Source: Mikania micrantha (lineage: Eukaryota; Streptophyta; Magnoliopsida; Asterales; Asteraceae). Taken from it: 64,000 nt of DNA. The position numbers and the translations under genes are program-made. The stretch is from positions 16,898,755-16,962,754 of the forward strand of contig CM018695.1 in assembly GCA_009363875.1 (NCBI GenBank). Direction: 5' to 3'. The notes beneath the pieces were generated by a model that had not been told where the DNA came from, ran no database searches, and saw only the letters and a list, made by a program, of their open reading frames with translations. This document shows positions 33,998-45,268 of this stretch, in pieces; position 1 is the first letter of the stretch; every line of letters starts with the position of its first letter.

Positions 33998-35703
33998 TGA
34001 TGTGTTGCAAAACGCATCTGCTTTTCTATTTGTTTTTAATTGATTTTTGTATAGTTTTATTCAGTTTTAGAGTCGATTGATGCCGGTTCTTCACATTTCT
34101 ACAAATTGTTTCTTGCAGGTAATAAACATGCTATTTTGGCACAAAAGATAAAGAAAACGAGCTCCCGGACGGACGAGAACGAACTGAAAATCAAAGGGAG
34201 AAGAATTCTGGAAAAATACCTCCGTCGCGTCACGCGACAGCCATAGAAAACCCTGTCGCGTAGCGCGACAGGTGGAAAAAGACTGTTTTGCCCTCTTAAT
34301 GAATTGCGGGTTTGACCCGACTAATTTGTCGGGTAGTGGAGCTTGTCGCGTAGCGCGAAGGGTTTAGAGTAACCTGTCGCGTAGCGCGACAGGGTTAAAA
34401 ATTCAGAATTTTGAGTTTTATGATTGGAAAACGGCTGGAGGCGGATTGATTCGATTTTGGACGACCAAAGACGATCGGAGAGGCGACTTGAAGCAAGGAT
34501 ACAAGATTGAATTCGATTTGGATCATCGGGAAGCCCTAGACGAGTAATTCGAAGGGTGTAACGTGATCGGTTCTTCTTCCCTTCTTGTTATTCTCTTTTG
34601 ATTGATGTTTGATATTGGTTTTTACACTATTTCTTCCTGTTTATTCATGATGATTTGTGGCTAAACCTTTTAGACCACCTAGGGTTTTATAATATGCATG
34701 TTTAATGGTTGTGAGGATTGATTGCGGAACAAGTTTGAATCTTTTAATGGTATAACGATTTGGTTTTGATTCTTGGATGTGCATGAATGTTTATGTTGTT
34801 TGTGATTCGGGTTATCGATGCCTCATGTGCTTTGGCAAATGTCTTTCGTGTAATAGGTGCGTGCTAGGTCAATTACTTGGTGTTTTTGATTTGTGGATGG
34901 ATTACTAGACGTAGTGATTCATAGGATTTATGATTAGATCACAAATGAACTAAATGTTTAACCAAATTCAATAGCCATGAGGTGAGGGTTTATTAGTATG
35001 TCTTGCGTGTTTAAAAACTAGTTAAAGTCTTTGTGAAAAGACTAAGATTAGGTTAATAAAACATAGTCTTGTATGCTAAGTTCAAGATGAATTTCTTTAT
35101 TATCCCTTGCATTTGATGTAATGAAACTATCATTTCCGTGAGGTAGATGGTTTTTAGGACATACCATTAATGGGTTGGTTAACTTGTGAGAGTAATTAAC
35201 CTAAACCGGTGTTTGAGAAACTTGTAGGCATTTTAGTTGATTTCTTTAAAAGGGTTAAAGAATCTCTAATATGTTGATAAGCTAATATTCAAAGATCCCT
35301 GTTCCAAAACAAGTTCCATAATCAATCTAAACACATTAGACATGTATAAAGTAAACCCTAGGTAGTCTTATCATCATTAGTGAGTTTTATTTGCGTTTTT
35401 CCATTTGAGTCTTAAGTCGGTTTTTAGAATCCTATTAGGTTCAGTTTAATTAATTAATTGCAAAACCCCCCTTTAAAACAATTAATTTAATTTAAGTCTT
35501 TTGTATAGATAAGTCTTTGAGTCTATTTTTGCATTTTCTATAGGAGTCTGTGGGTTCGATATCCGGACTTGCTTTTCTGTACTACTTCTCGATAGGTTCA
35601 CTTGCCTGTTAGTAGTTTAGTTTAGGGAGTCTAGAGTATTACTTAGTGTCTAGGTTAGTTTTGATTTTTGTTAAGTTTTAATTAAACTGCTTTGCACACA
35701 TCA
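33998..35703 (+). repeat. Element A 3' LTR
   Basis: 1706 bp, TGATGTG to CACATCA. The part 34558-35703 matches window start 1-1147. U3 carries four GC-rich palindromes: arms GTCGCG around TCA (34223-34237), arms CCTGTCGCG around TAG (34251-34271 and 34373-34393), and a partly decayed copy at 34342-34360. No clear TATA box found. Confidence 0.95.
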
Positions 35704-36301
35704 GCAACCCGCCTATATACTTCTCAATAGCTCTCTCAAGTGGTGTAACCAGATGAGGCACTAGCGGACTATACTCGTGGAAACGAGTATTGTAGATGAC
35801 GTTCTCTCCACTGTCTTGTTTGAGTTCCCAGAACTCAGTTTCCAGCTTTCTCATTTCACTACGAGGACAGAATTCAGTGGTCATCAAGTTCTTGACCTCA
35901 GTCCAAGTCAGTGCTAGGGCAGCATCAACTCCCCTAGTTCGCTTTTCCCCATTCCACAAAGTTAGTGCTCTCTTTTGGAAAACACTGGTGGCATAGCGCA
36001 CCTTCAAGTTATCGGGGCAGTCACTGTTGATGAAGGTGTTCTCCATGCTCTCAAACCACTGCAGCAGACCAGTGGCTGATTCAGAACCCGTAAAATTCAG
36101 TGGATTACAGGAGTTGAAGTGTTTGAATGTGCAAGTTGGTGGGTTTGCACCACCTCTGTTCTGAGTGAGACACTGATTGGCTTGAGTTAATTGGTTCACC
36201 AATCCAGAGATAAGATTTGCTAACTCTTGTATGCCTGAATTGGCATTTCCGTTAGCATCCTCTGAGTTTGTATCATCTCCGTTGTGACGGCGAGGCGGCA
36301 T
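35704..36301 (-). pseudogene. gag: Element D gag N-terminal part, cut by element A
   Basis: ATG at 36301 opens MPPRRHNGDDTNSEDANG, the usual N terminus of this Gag family, followed by a coiled segment (IQELANLISGLVNQLTQ), the capsid entry (FKHFNSCNPLNFTG) and the core blocks GLLQWFESMENTF and FCPRSEMRKLETEFWELKQ. About 199 codons are open and undamaged up to the insertion point of element A at 35703/35704. The zinc knuckle and pol are not in the window. Confidence 0.93.
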
Positions 36302-37366
36302 GTTCTGAAGAGATTAGAAACATGTTACTACCGTTTACAACGTAAGTCATACAAACTATGATCAAATGAGTTCATTTTAAACAGTTTGGATTACTTATAG
36401 GAACTATATTTCTCTCCTATCTGTCATTAAACTCATAACATTTATCAATTTCCTAATATTATACTAAGTGTCCTAGTTGGTCATAACTAATATTAGCTAA
36501 TCTATTCCTAAGTTCCATACATTTCCCCACCCTATACCAACACTGACAACCTCCCGATGCAATGCAACAAGCTTATATATAGGGCATATGAAGAGGTAGA
36601 TCGCAATCTCCCCTACACCGTCCCACCGCCGTTTCATTGCACCACGATTATGCCCTTGTTAGAATTTAAGGTGTATCATGTATCTTACCATAGTCTCACT
36701 TCACAAACCTTATCCTAAGTAGGATAATTTTGAGTGAAGTGATCTCTAGTTCCATTGGACAATTAGGTTCGCCTAATGTCTAAGTTCACTTGACATGTAG
36801 GTTCGCCTATTTCTAAGTTCACCTAATGTCTAAGTTCACCTGACATTAAGGTTCCCCTAATGTCTAAGTTCACTAAAATTCCATACTAACCCCAATGTCC
36901 ATAATTATCAATGAGGGTTCATATCATCACTGAGTGCTCTTATTGTCACTAAGTGTTCATATCCTCCCTATTATTTATTCTCATCAAGTGTCCATACCAT
37001 CACTAAGTGTTAGTATCATCACTATGCGTTTATATTATCACCAAGTGTCTATATCATCACCCAAGTCCATATTCCATCACTAATTGCCCATATCGTTCGT
37101 TAATCCTATGCACCCTATGTGTCCAATAAGTGTGTTCACAAGTGATTTTATAAGTGTTCATTAAGTGTGGTCATCCATGAGTCAATCCAAACCAATCCAA
37201 CAAACACACCATCAACCAATTTCCCATCAATCATAACCTTACAACAATTCCTAATAGCATCCTAATAATATCCTAAGTTCCTGACACTGACAGACCCCCA
37301 ATATACTACAAATGGTATATGTATAGGGCATATGCAAGGGTAGATCGCAACCTCCCTTACACCGTC
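36302..37366 (-). other. Element D leader, gag-proximal half, with structured modules
   Basis: No ORF. Module copy 1 lies at about 36541-36660: arms TGCAATG (36558-36564) and CATTGCA (36635-36641). The left half of copy 2 (arm TATACTACAAA, 37302-37312) was separated from its right half (TTTGTAGTATA, 49561-49571) by the insertion of element E. Between them is a stretch of short repeats around TCACTAAGTGT and CACCTAATGTC (about 36740-37160). Copy 3 is on the other side of E. Confidence 0.75.
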
Positions 37367-40300
37367 TGTCACACCCCGGGGCGGCGAGGTTGGATCGGAG
37401 TCCCCGTCGGGCGGAAGGTTCCCGAGGTGTGATATCGAGGGTGATAATCATGATGATCAGATTGTTTACATTGCACATGATATAAATGAGAAATGCTAGT
37501 TAGAATAGAAATACAAAGTTAAATTACATCCGTATCGTTCATAATTTAATAATGTAAATCTATCATAAACATCATAAACATATCTATCTTGCAACTGCAC
37601 AAGATATACAAAATAATTGTATAATGATGTTCCAAAAGTATGCAGGTCCAAAAATGCAAAGTCTTCTAATCCGAAGTCCTAGTCCAAAAGTAATGACTTC
37701 TTAATTGACCTGTTCGTCCCCTAAGAAGTCATGCAAAAAGATCAAGTCAACACATGGTTGGTGAGTTCATATGGTTTAATAATTGAAAATGATTTGAAAC
37801 CTTTTTCGGTAAAGACCCTAACCTCATTAACATCACATGTAATATCCACATCGGTATGCTTATATATAGGGCATACCCCTGAGTCGAGCCTACGACCCGC
37901 CCAGACGCCGTCCCACCACATACTAATACGCATATGACACTGTTATTAATGATAATTAAGCATTTTTACCTACCTTTCACCTCGGATTTAGATTCTGCTT
38001 TCCAAAATATGATTTATCTTTGATTTTCTTGAGTTCATCATAGTTACATGATTTCCCAAAAACAATTACAGAAATATAATGTTAAATATTTAATTAAATA
38101 AATGAATAAACATTTCAGTACAACTAAGACATGATGATTGGCCTTTATTTGGCTCAATCAATTAGACTTAGTTGTTGGTGGTTGTCCAAGTTGTACCCTC
38201 TCACACGTGACCCATATCAGACATAACTCACAAGGAGTATACCTGAGCGTGCCGGGATTTTAATGATGCCCATATCAGCTTGACCCAATGGTCTACTGTA
38301 CATGCCGGGACTTTATGGATATCCTTTGATTCTTGATCTCTTTGATTCACTTGATTTTTTTGATAATTGACTTCATTTGATTGTTCACGTTATTGCCCAT
38401 ATAGCTTGACTACAAGAGTCTACTATTTATGCCGGGACTTTATGTGTGTTACACGTGGTCTTGATTTCTATACAACTGACATCCACCTTGACTCAAACAT
38501 TAATGATTTCATTAGATCTTAATGATTTCATTATTTCAATGATTCACACACATTTATGATTTCTTGATTTCCTTGAGTCTTTTGATTTTGATCTTTAGAA
38601 TTCCATGATTTCACAATGATTGTTGATTATTGATTAGGATCCTTGATTTCCAGATCACACACTGGATTAGATTACATAACATTTGATCTTTAGCTTTAGT
38701 TCTTTTGATTCCACTCTGAATTTAGATTCTTGGATTTGAACTTGATGGACTAAGAGTGTGTTTAGAGTTTTGAGTTAAGGTATTACTCATAGGAGTAATT
38801 AATTAACTTGTAAGTTCATTATGCATAGTAATTTCCTAGATAGGAGTCTAAGAGTATCAACAAACATATATAATAAATAAAAGCAATTAAGTAAACAATT
38901 TAAATAAAACAGCTTACGCATGCTTCTCAGCCTCGTGTTTTAAAAACAAAATGTTTAGAAAAGGGGCAATGAACTCACCTGTGTTGTAGCTCTTATGTTT
39001 CAACCAAGAAAATATTGCGCGCTCGTTTGTTGTAAATTAAGTTTCTTCAACACCTGTGTTGATTTATTACGATTCAAATACTATAAGTATTTATAGTTAC
39101 ATATATAGGGTTTAGGTCTCGGTGTGCGACTACGTGTCCTATATACTTGCTAGTGTGTTACTAAGATTTTCTTTAATTATTCTATGTTACATACCCTCTA
39201 TGAATCCCTTATCTATTAGTTAATAACAACTTACTTTTAAATTTTACGAAAATCGGGCAGAGTTTCCTTTGTTTTTAGTCCAAATCCAGACAATTTATAT
39301 TGTTTATTTTACAACCAAATCCCAATCAATTATAATAAAACTAACTTTCATAACTATATAAACTTTAAACAAAACCAATGACATTTATAAAATATAACAA
39401 TTACCTATTAATTAAAGTCATTCAATTTGAATATTCTCAATTGTTTAACCATGCCATGAATTTGCTATGGGTTGCGTCTTGACCACATAAGATCAAACAA
39501 CCCATACTTAGTTTGTCTCATTGAATTCCCATTGATCTTACCTTGTCGTTATTTAGTTCTTTCGAAACCCATGGCCATGTAACAACCCTCTTTAACTTAA
39601 CATAAGTTATCATGTTTCTTTGTTTTGATTATTGAAATCCCAAGTGTTTCAATCCCATTGACTTCATAAAACCCATGTTTATATGTTTGAAAAGTGTAAG
39701 ATATCTTTTGTATTGAAAATCCTTAGTTTTAATAAGTTTGAAATCGGTTCACACCCCAAATGGTCACTTTGAACCATTATCGGTATTAACACTAAATCCC
39801 CATGATTTTATTTGACAAATCCAAGTGTTTTAACTTCAAATGATTGTTTAAACAACTATTTATATGATTAAATTAGTTTGGAAAAACTTTGGTGTTTTAA
39901 GCCCAATTGATTACATGGAACACTTGTTTAAGTGTTAGGTTAATTTAGAAAAGATCTTAGTTTGAAAAACCTAGTTTCAATGAACAACACAAAATCTGGA
40001 AATCGCATGTCCCGACTTATACAGGTCATAACTTGATCATAGGAACTCCAAATCGAGCAAACTAAAGCATCATGATCAAGTTTGGGATGTTAGCTTTCTA
40101 TCCATTATTTATACGCTTTCTAATTCGTCCAAATGAGGCTCCAAACAGCTGGTATAAATCAGTGCTCCATTCAGCACCTTCTGAATTAAGACACTGTTTT
40201 ACCCATTTAAAGTCCGAACCAATGAAACTTGTCTTGATGAAAGTTGTTCCTAACATATTGAATTAGTAGGCTGGAAAGTTTCGTGAGTTAACTTGAACGT

Positions 40301-41647
40301 TTTCTATGTTAAAAACACCAAAGAACTGGCTGGGCAGAATCTGCCATGTTACCCAGCCCTTAGCACAACCCCTTTTGAACTCCATTTCTTTGCCAATATC
40401 AGCCCCAAATCGATTCCAACAGACCCAAAAATCAATCTAATTTAATCCTTAACATCTTAACATGTTTTTGGTGCAAGATCCTAATGTTTTAAGGTCGAAA
40501 ACTAGCTGGAACTCGACTGCACAGTGGAAAAACCCACCTGCACAGGGGCTGTCACGAAATCAGCCACCTAGCGCTCAATTTTGGTCCGTTTTTGATGATT
40601 CAAAGCTTCATATCTTTGTCTAATCACGATCTACAAGTTTCTACAGTTTTTATAGTGTTATCCTAACTGATTTGAAGTGATAAAAACGTTTAAAACTCAC
40701 CTGGTCGGAACAGTGCAGAAAACCCTCAAATTCAGCCTCTTCTTTTGTAAACTGCGACCGATAGCACTCGTTTCAGCTCCGATCGCCTGTACTTCTGTGT
40801 TCCTCTCGTTCTCACGGTCGTTTCGAGTACTAGAACGTCAAATTTGGTGGAGAAACGAAGAAGTTATGGTGATTTGAAGTGGTGGTGGTATGGTGGTGAC
40901 GGGAATTCGAATTGGAAGAAGAAGGAGGTGTGGGAGCTGCAATTTTGGGAAGGGAAGAAATGGGTTTTTGGGTTTAAATAGCCCGGGTATGTTCGGGCGT
41001 GTTTGGTCCCGCTCGGTTTCGGTTTCGCGCGTCGTTTTTGTTCGTTTTCGCAACGCAATAATACGATTTTAAAATAGAGTTTTCCATTTTGAACTAAGTT
41101 GTAAATCCTAATACATTAACTAATTATCTTTTATTTATTTTAAAATTTCAGAAATATTTAATTAACTGTTTAAATCGAATCGTACGGTCGTCGCGCGTAT
41201 CCGTTCGAATCGTCACCCGTACGAATACGGCGATAACTATACTTTTCAATATTGTTTTCTAATTATTGGATATCATTCAGAACGTTAAACTTTCAGATAT
41301 ATTCGTACAGATCGTCACCTATACGAATAACCCGTCAATTTAGCATTCACATAAATACATCCGTTCTGTTGTGTTCTATAAAGCCTCACATACGTTTATA
41401 CATAATAAATCCTTACAAGTAATCACATGATCGTTCTGTGTTGCCAGCTAATTATCTGACTCAAGAACCATAGTTCTGAACTTTGTTTCTGTTAAATGTT
41501 TCTGAACTTGTTGTTTGATAACACCAAATGATTATGACAAATGATATGAATAGGAAATGTACTGAATGTATGTAGTTCGTTCCTGTTTACTGTTCATGTT
41601 ACTATTTAAGATCACTGTTCCGGTACGGTTCCGGCACTGATGTTACA
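37367..41647 (-). repeat. Element E 3' LTR (left)
   Basis: Plus strand TGTCACACCCC to GATGTTACA, 4281 bp, pairing with 45269-49547 at roughly 1 to 1.5% divergence by eye. Sense-strand landmarks: inverted ATTCGTA/TACGAAT pairs in U3 (41301-41328), donor-like CAG|GTGAGT (rc at 38973-38981), TTGATTTC/ATGATTTC short repeats (38450-38640), a TATATAGGGCATA block (about 37850-37880) and the U5 hairpin (37748-37760). Small frames inside are not genes. Confidence 0.94.
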
Positions 41648-41660
41648 GTCTCCCCTTGTT
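41648..41660 (-). other. Element E polypurine tract
   Basis: Minus strand AAGGGGAGACTG before the 3' LTR start TGTAACATCAG. Confidence 0.8.
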
Positions 41661-41681
41661 AGAGAAATTTTGTCCCGAAAT

Positions 41682-42620
41682 TTAATAATCGTTAGCGGGT
41701 ACATCTTTCTTTGCAAATAGATGGGGATACCTGGACTTCATGTGATCTTCGCGTTCCCAAGTAAATTCAGGTCCGCGCTTTGAATTCCATCGAACCTTCA
41801 CGATTGGAATACGGCTTCGCTTCAGTTGTTTAACTTCGCGATCCATAATCTTTAATGGTTCCTCGATAAAGTGTAATTGTTCGTCCGCTCGAATTTTCTC
41901 AACCGGTATGACAAGTGATTCGTCCGCAAGGCATTTCTTAACGTTTGAGACGTGAAACACGTCAAGCACACCGCTGAGTTAATCTGGTAATCTTAGCCTA
42001 TACGCCACAGGACCAATCTGTTGAATGATTTCGAACGGTCCGACGTATTGCGGTGCAAGTTTGCCTTTTTTTTCCGAAACGAACTACACCCTTCCATGGG
42101 GACACCTTTAACATGACACGATCTCCCACTCGAAATCTCAACGGCTTACGACGTTTGTCAGCATAGCTCTTTTGTCTGTTTCGGGCAGCTTGTAACTTCT
42201 GTTGTATCTGAGCAATCTTATCCGTAGTTTCTTGAATAAGCTCAAACCCGGTTATTCGGTTATCTCCTACCTCGGTCCATCAGATCGGTGACCGGCATTT
42301 TCTACCATAAAGTGCCTCGAATGGAGCGCATCCGAGGTACTATGGTAACTGACTGTCACAGCAGGAAGGAGTAACTCTTCAGCTCTCCCGCACTATGATT
42401 CTAGTTGTGTACAATCTAACACTGTTCTTTCTATGTCATGGGAGTTGTGGGTGGACTTGATCATACAGGCACTATTAACCCCGTATGCTTTGGTGTCCAC
42501 TGGGAGTATATAGGATAGATGCCTGGTACTTGCAACCATAGCTATGTGTTCACACTCCCATTTGATTGTCTCGTGTGGTTTTCGTAACCTTAGGTTTTGA
42601 TCGTTCGATCTCCACCTTCC
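41682..42620 (-). pseudogene. pol: Element E integrase end and chromodomain, decayed
   Basis: From 42620 downward the minus strand shows a decayed integrase core (HETIKWECEHIAM) and an IN segment resembling ALYGRKCRSP. A better kept IN C terminus follows (QKSYADKRRKPLRF, GDRVMLKVSPWKG), then after a frameshift the linker and a chromodomain-like end (IPIVKVRWNSKRGPEFTWE) stopping at 41682. Several frameshifts and internal deletions. The order matches the end of element C pol (14615 upward). Confidence 0.85.
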
Positions 42621-42959
42621 GTTACATGTGGTGTGTCTTAAGTCATATCATTACAACACTATACACACTAAATTGCCTTTAGCTTTGTTTCCGAATCTTG
42701 GCATATGTTTTCCGTACTTACAGGAGTCTACCTAAGAAGTATGGTAGTTTACTTATGACAAATGTAAAGATTCATTTTTGTAGTAAATTCACATGCACCT
42801 CCGATAGTGTGTCTCGCTGTCTATTGATCTACCCGTACTTACTATCCTTCTGCCTGAGTAGTTTACTCACATCATTCATCTAAGGGTATTTGCAACTCTA
42901 CTCCCCTTGTTTGAATGATATCGGGCTATCACTTTTATGTTCTCTGGACAACCCGTGTA
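42621..42959. other. Unassigned interior of element E
   Basis: I see no coding match or structure here. It lies at the deletion junction between the gag and integrase remnants and is probably scrambled pol. Confidence 0.4.
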
Positions 42960-43092
42960 ATCGAGTACGTCCTCGATGCTTTCGAGCCATTGCAATAGGC
43001 TCGTAGCTCCCTCAGCACCAGGGTACTTCGGGGTTTAGCATCATTGCTGCTCGTTAAGCCCTCGCCATTGGTATTACGTCGAGGAGGCATTT
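42960..43092 (-). pseudogene. gag: Element E gag start, decayed
   Basis: ATG at 43092 gives MPPRRNTNGEG, the same N terminus as element D gag, followed after frame changes by a capsid trace (LLQWFESIE-like, here AIARKH/ EDVLDYTG readings). The N-terminal coil and most of the capsid are deleted. It lies downstream, in sense, of the separate zinc-finger ORF. Confidence 0.7.
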
Positions 43093-44296
43093 AGTATACT
43101 TCTCATGTGCCAGTATTTCGTGATCTAATCTACATGTTCCATGAATTACCCCACCAAACCTACACACTGACACTTTCCCGATATACCGAACATGGTTTAT
43201 ATATAGGGCTCACTCTCGCTGCCCACCACCATTTCGATATACCATGATCGTGCCCTTGCTAGAGTATGGCATCACGCTGTACAAATGTCTAAGAATGTTC
43301 TAGAGATGATGATTCTATTGTTCTTGTTCAATTGAACCATGAATAGGATATGGTTGAATACGATCGACTATAAATGTGTTAAACTGAAACCTTGGTTCTC
43401 TAGTAACCAAAACTCACAGTCTTAATGTTCTTTCGTCTTGAAACATTCATTCCAGACTCTCAATACCTACATCTCCCATTAATGCAACTATTTTGGCTAT
43501 TAGTTATTTCCCTACCAAAGGTGTCTAAGGTTATGATCCTAGTTGAAATTTCGAACTTCCCTGCCCGAGTTTCTGGATCTGATGCTAAGTTTATCCTTGA
43601 TCAATAATAGCAACATACTATCTGATCATCGTTATCTATGTTGGTCTTTCCCACTCAATAGAAATCTCTGATTCTTACGGGTCTACTTGTCTAGGTTCGC
43701 TATGATCTTGGTACTATTCCAACTTTCATTCTTTTTTACATCCTAGAACTAAGGTTTTCAGGATAGAGTAACCCTAGTTTTATTGTGTCTAGATCTAATG
43801 TATCCGTCTACTCACCTAATTGGGCATTTCCTCGTGTTCAGAATGCGTTGGTCTGTATGAACTTCTCAGACTGATACTACTACAGAAGTATCAGCACCCT
43901 GGAATTCTACCAGATGTGTAAGAGGATATTCCCGATAAATTTTCGAGAATTACATCCGTAGCTTTCAAGGTGATCACGGCTAAGTTACTTACAAATAACT
44001 TAGTCTTCTTTGATTAAAGGATCTCCTAAATCTATCCCTGAGTTGATTTCTTACTTTTGATTCCTACAGGTCGTAGTGTTCTATTTCTAGAAGGTTTTCT
44101 CCTTAGTTACCATAGTTAATCTGTAATTAAAATTATTCTAATTTCTTTATTTATTTGGCATCTAATAATCCTAAGTTTTCCCTAACTTACAAATTTTATT
44201 ATTACTAAATAAATTTACGGTTGCCTTAGTTTTATTGTTCCTAAACCACAACAGAATACGTATACTTCTAGCTGATATACAAACGAATAACTTAAC
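43093..44296 (-). other. Element E leader between zinc-finger ORF and gag
   Basis: No ORF supported. Contains a shortened copy of the structured module (about 43165-43262): arms ATAT/CGAA at 43181-43190 opposite TTCGATAT at 43233-43240, with TATATAGGGC and CCCACCACC kept but the inner TGCG hairpin lost. Otherwise AT-rich DNA without recognisable content. Confidence 0.6.
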
Positions 44297-45094
44297 TCAA
44301 AAAATTGAATTAGACATACCTATGAAGTTATCCGGCTCCGAATATGTGTCTAGAGCTGGTGAAGCGAGTAGTTTCTCGGGAGGCGCATGATCTGATGAAG
44401 GCGTCCTCTTAGGACAGCTCCTTGTAAGGTGTTCGGATGATCCGCACACGTAACTATCCTTGCTGTACCGAGGAAGAGGATATGTAGTTGTTCCTGGGTT
44501 CCGATTATGAGTTGGGGGATTTCGACACTCTCGGTTCCAGTGTCCCTTCCTCCTGCAGTTCAAACAATGCTTGCATGGCTTGTTCCTGGCATGGTGAAAA
44601 CTACACGTGACACATAAAGGAAACTTGCCAGTGTATGGTTTACGTATCTGTTCCACCGGAACTCTGCATTGATAATCCCAATGGCCTGTCCTTCCACAGC
44701 GGGTGCATTGCCTGCATGGGATTTCAGCACAGTGGTGGTATTGGCAATTAGAGCAAATGGGTGTTTTCCCAGCATAGTACTCTTGAATCTCTGGCTCCGG
44801 AGTAGCGGCTATTTGGCGAAGTGGAATGGCCTCCGTATAGATTACAGGGCCCTTTGATTTCTTAGCGCGACGGCGGTTACGTTTCTTGCTTGGTTCCCTT
44901 TCAGCCAATCCTTCAGTTCCTGTAATTGTCTTCGGGTAGCACCGAGCGTACTCATCACTATTCATGACTCGAGTGATGAGGTCAGGAATGACCGCAACCA
45001 ACTGTTCAGTAATCTAGGTTGCCAGTGCAGCAGTTGCTGGTTCCACCTCAGGTGGAGGAGGATGAGGTGGTGACGGTTGATGTTCCTGTGACAT
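44297..45094 (-). pseudogene. Element E zinc-finger ORF upstream of gag (Gag-like without capsid)
   Basis: ATG at 45094 (MSQEHQPSPPHPPPP) opens a frame to the stop at 44297, broken only by TAG at 45014-45016. A short helix-prone part (ITEQLVAVIPDLITRVMN) resembles Gag N termini, then a basic patch (KKRNRRRAKKSKG), then two tandem modules, each a CxxC-HH-type pair plus a classic C-X2-C-X4-H-X4-C knuckle (CTRCGRTGHWDYQC and CLNCRRKGHWNREC), and a weaker third (CGSSEHLTRSC). No capsid domain is visible between coil and fingers. Probably an RNA-binding nucleocapsid-like product. It follows the primer site directly and precedes MPPRR gag, so the element has two Gag-like starts. Confidence 0.7.
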
Positions 45095-45253
45095 TTTGAT
45101 CTGAACCGAAAAGACATCGGTTAGTACTCATGATCAAAAATGTAATACATGCAAATAAATTCTTAAGTTCTGTGTTCTCTACATGAGGGTCCCTAGGTTA
45201 TAGTCTAGGCCAAACCATTTAAAGAAAATGACCTAAGTTTCTCTATAACCATG

Positions 45254-45265
45254 GCTCTGATATCA
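45254..45265 (-). other. Element E primer binding site (tRNA-iMet, one mismatch)
   Basis: Plus strand GCTCTGATATCA; sense TGATATCAGAGC against the usual TGGTATCAGAGC. Three bases separate it from the LTR at 45269. Confidence 0.88.
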
Positions 45266-45268
45266 ATC

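Larger units (their letters stand above)
1..35703 (+). mobile_element. Element A: Athila-type Ty3/gypsy LTR retrotransposon, left end outside window
   Basis: The parts in order are a partial 5' LTR, a tRNA-Asp primer site, gag, protease, then (after nested element B) the rest of pol, an accessory ORF, a polypurine tract and a full 3' LTR. Positions 1-1147 match 34558-35703 with about a dozen substitutions and one indel by eye, so both LTRs come from one insertion. The protein order PR-RT-RH-IN, the tRNA-Asp site and the post-pol ORF are typical of the Athila lineage. The right end lies inside the gag gene of element D; the expected 5-bp duplication cannot be checked because the left end is outside the window. 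It is coding-defective (stops at 1938 and 29138, frameshift near 2790). Confidence 0.93.
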
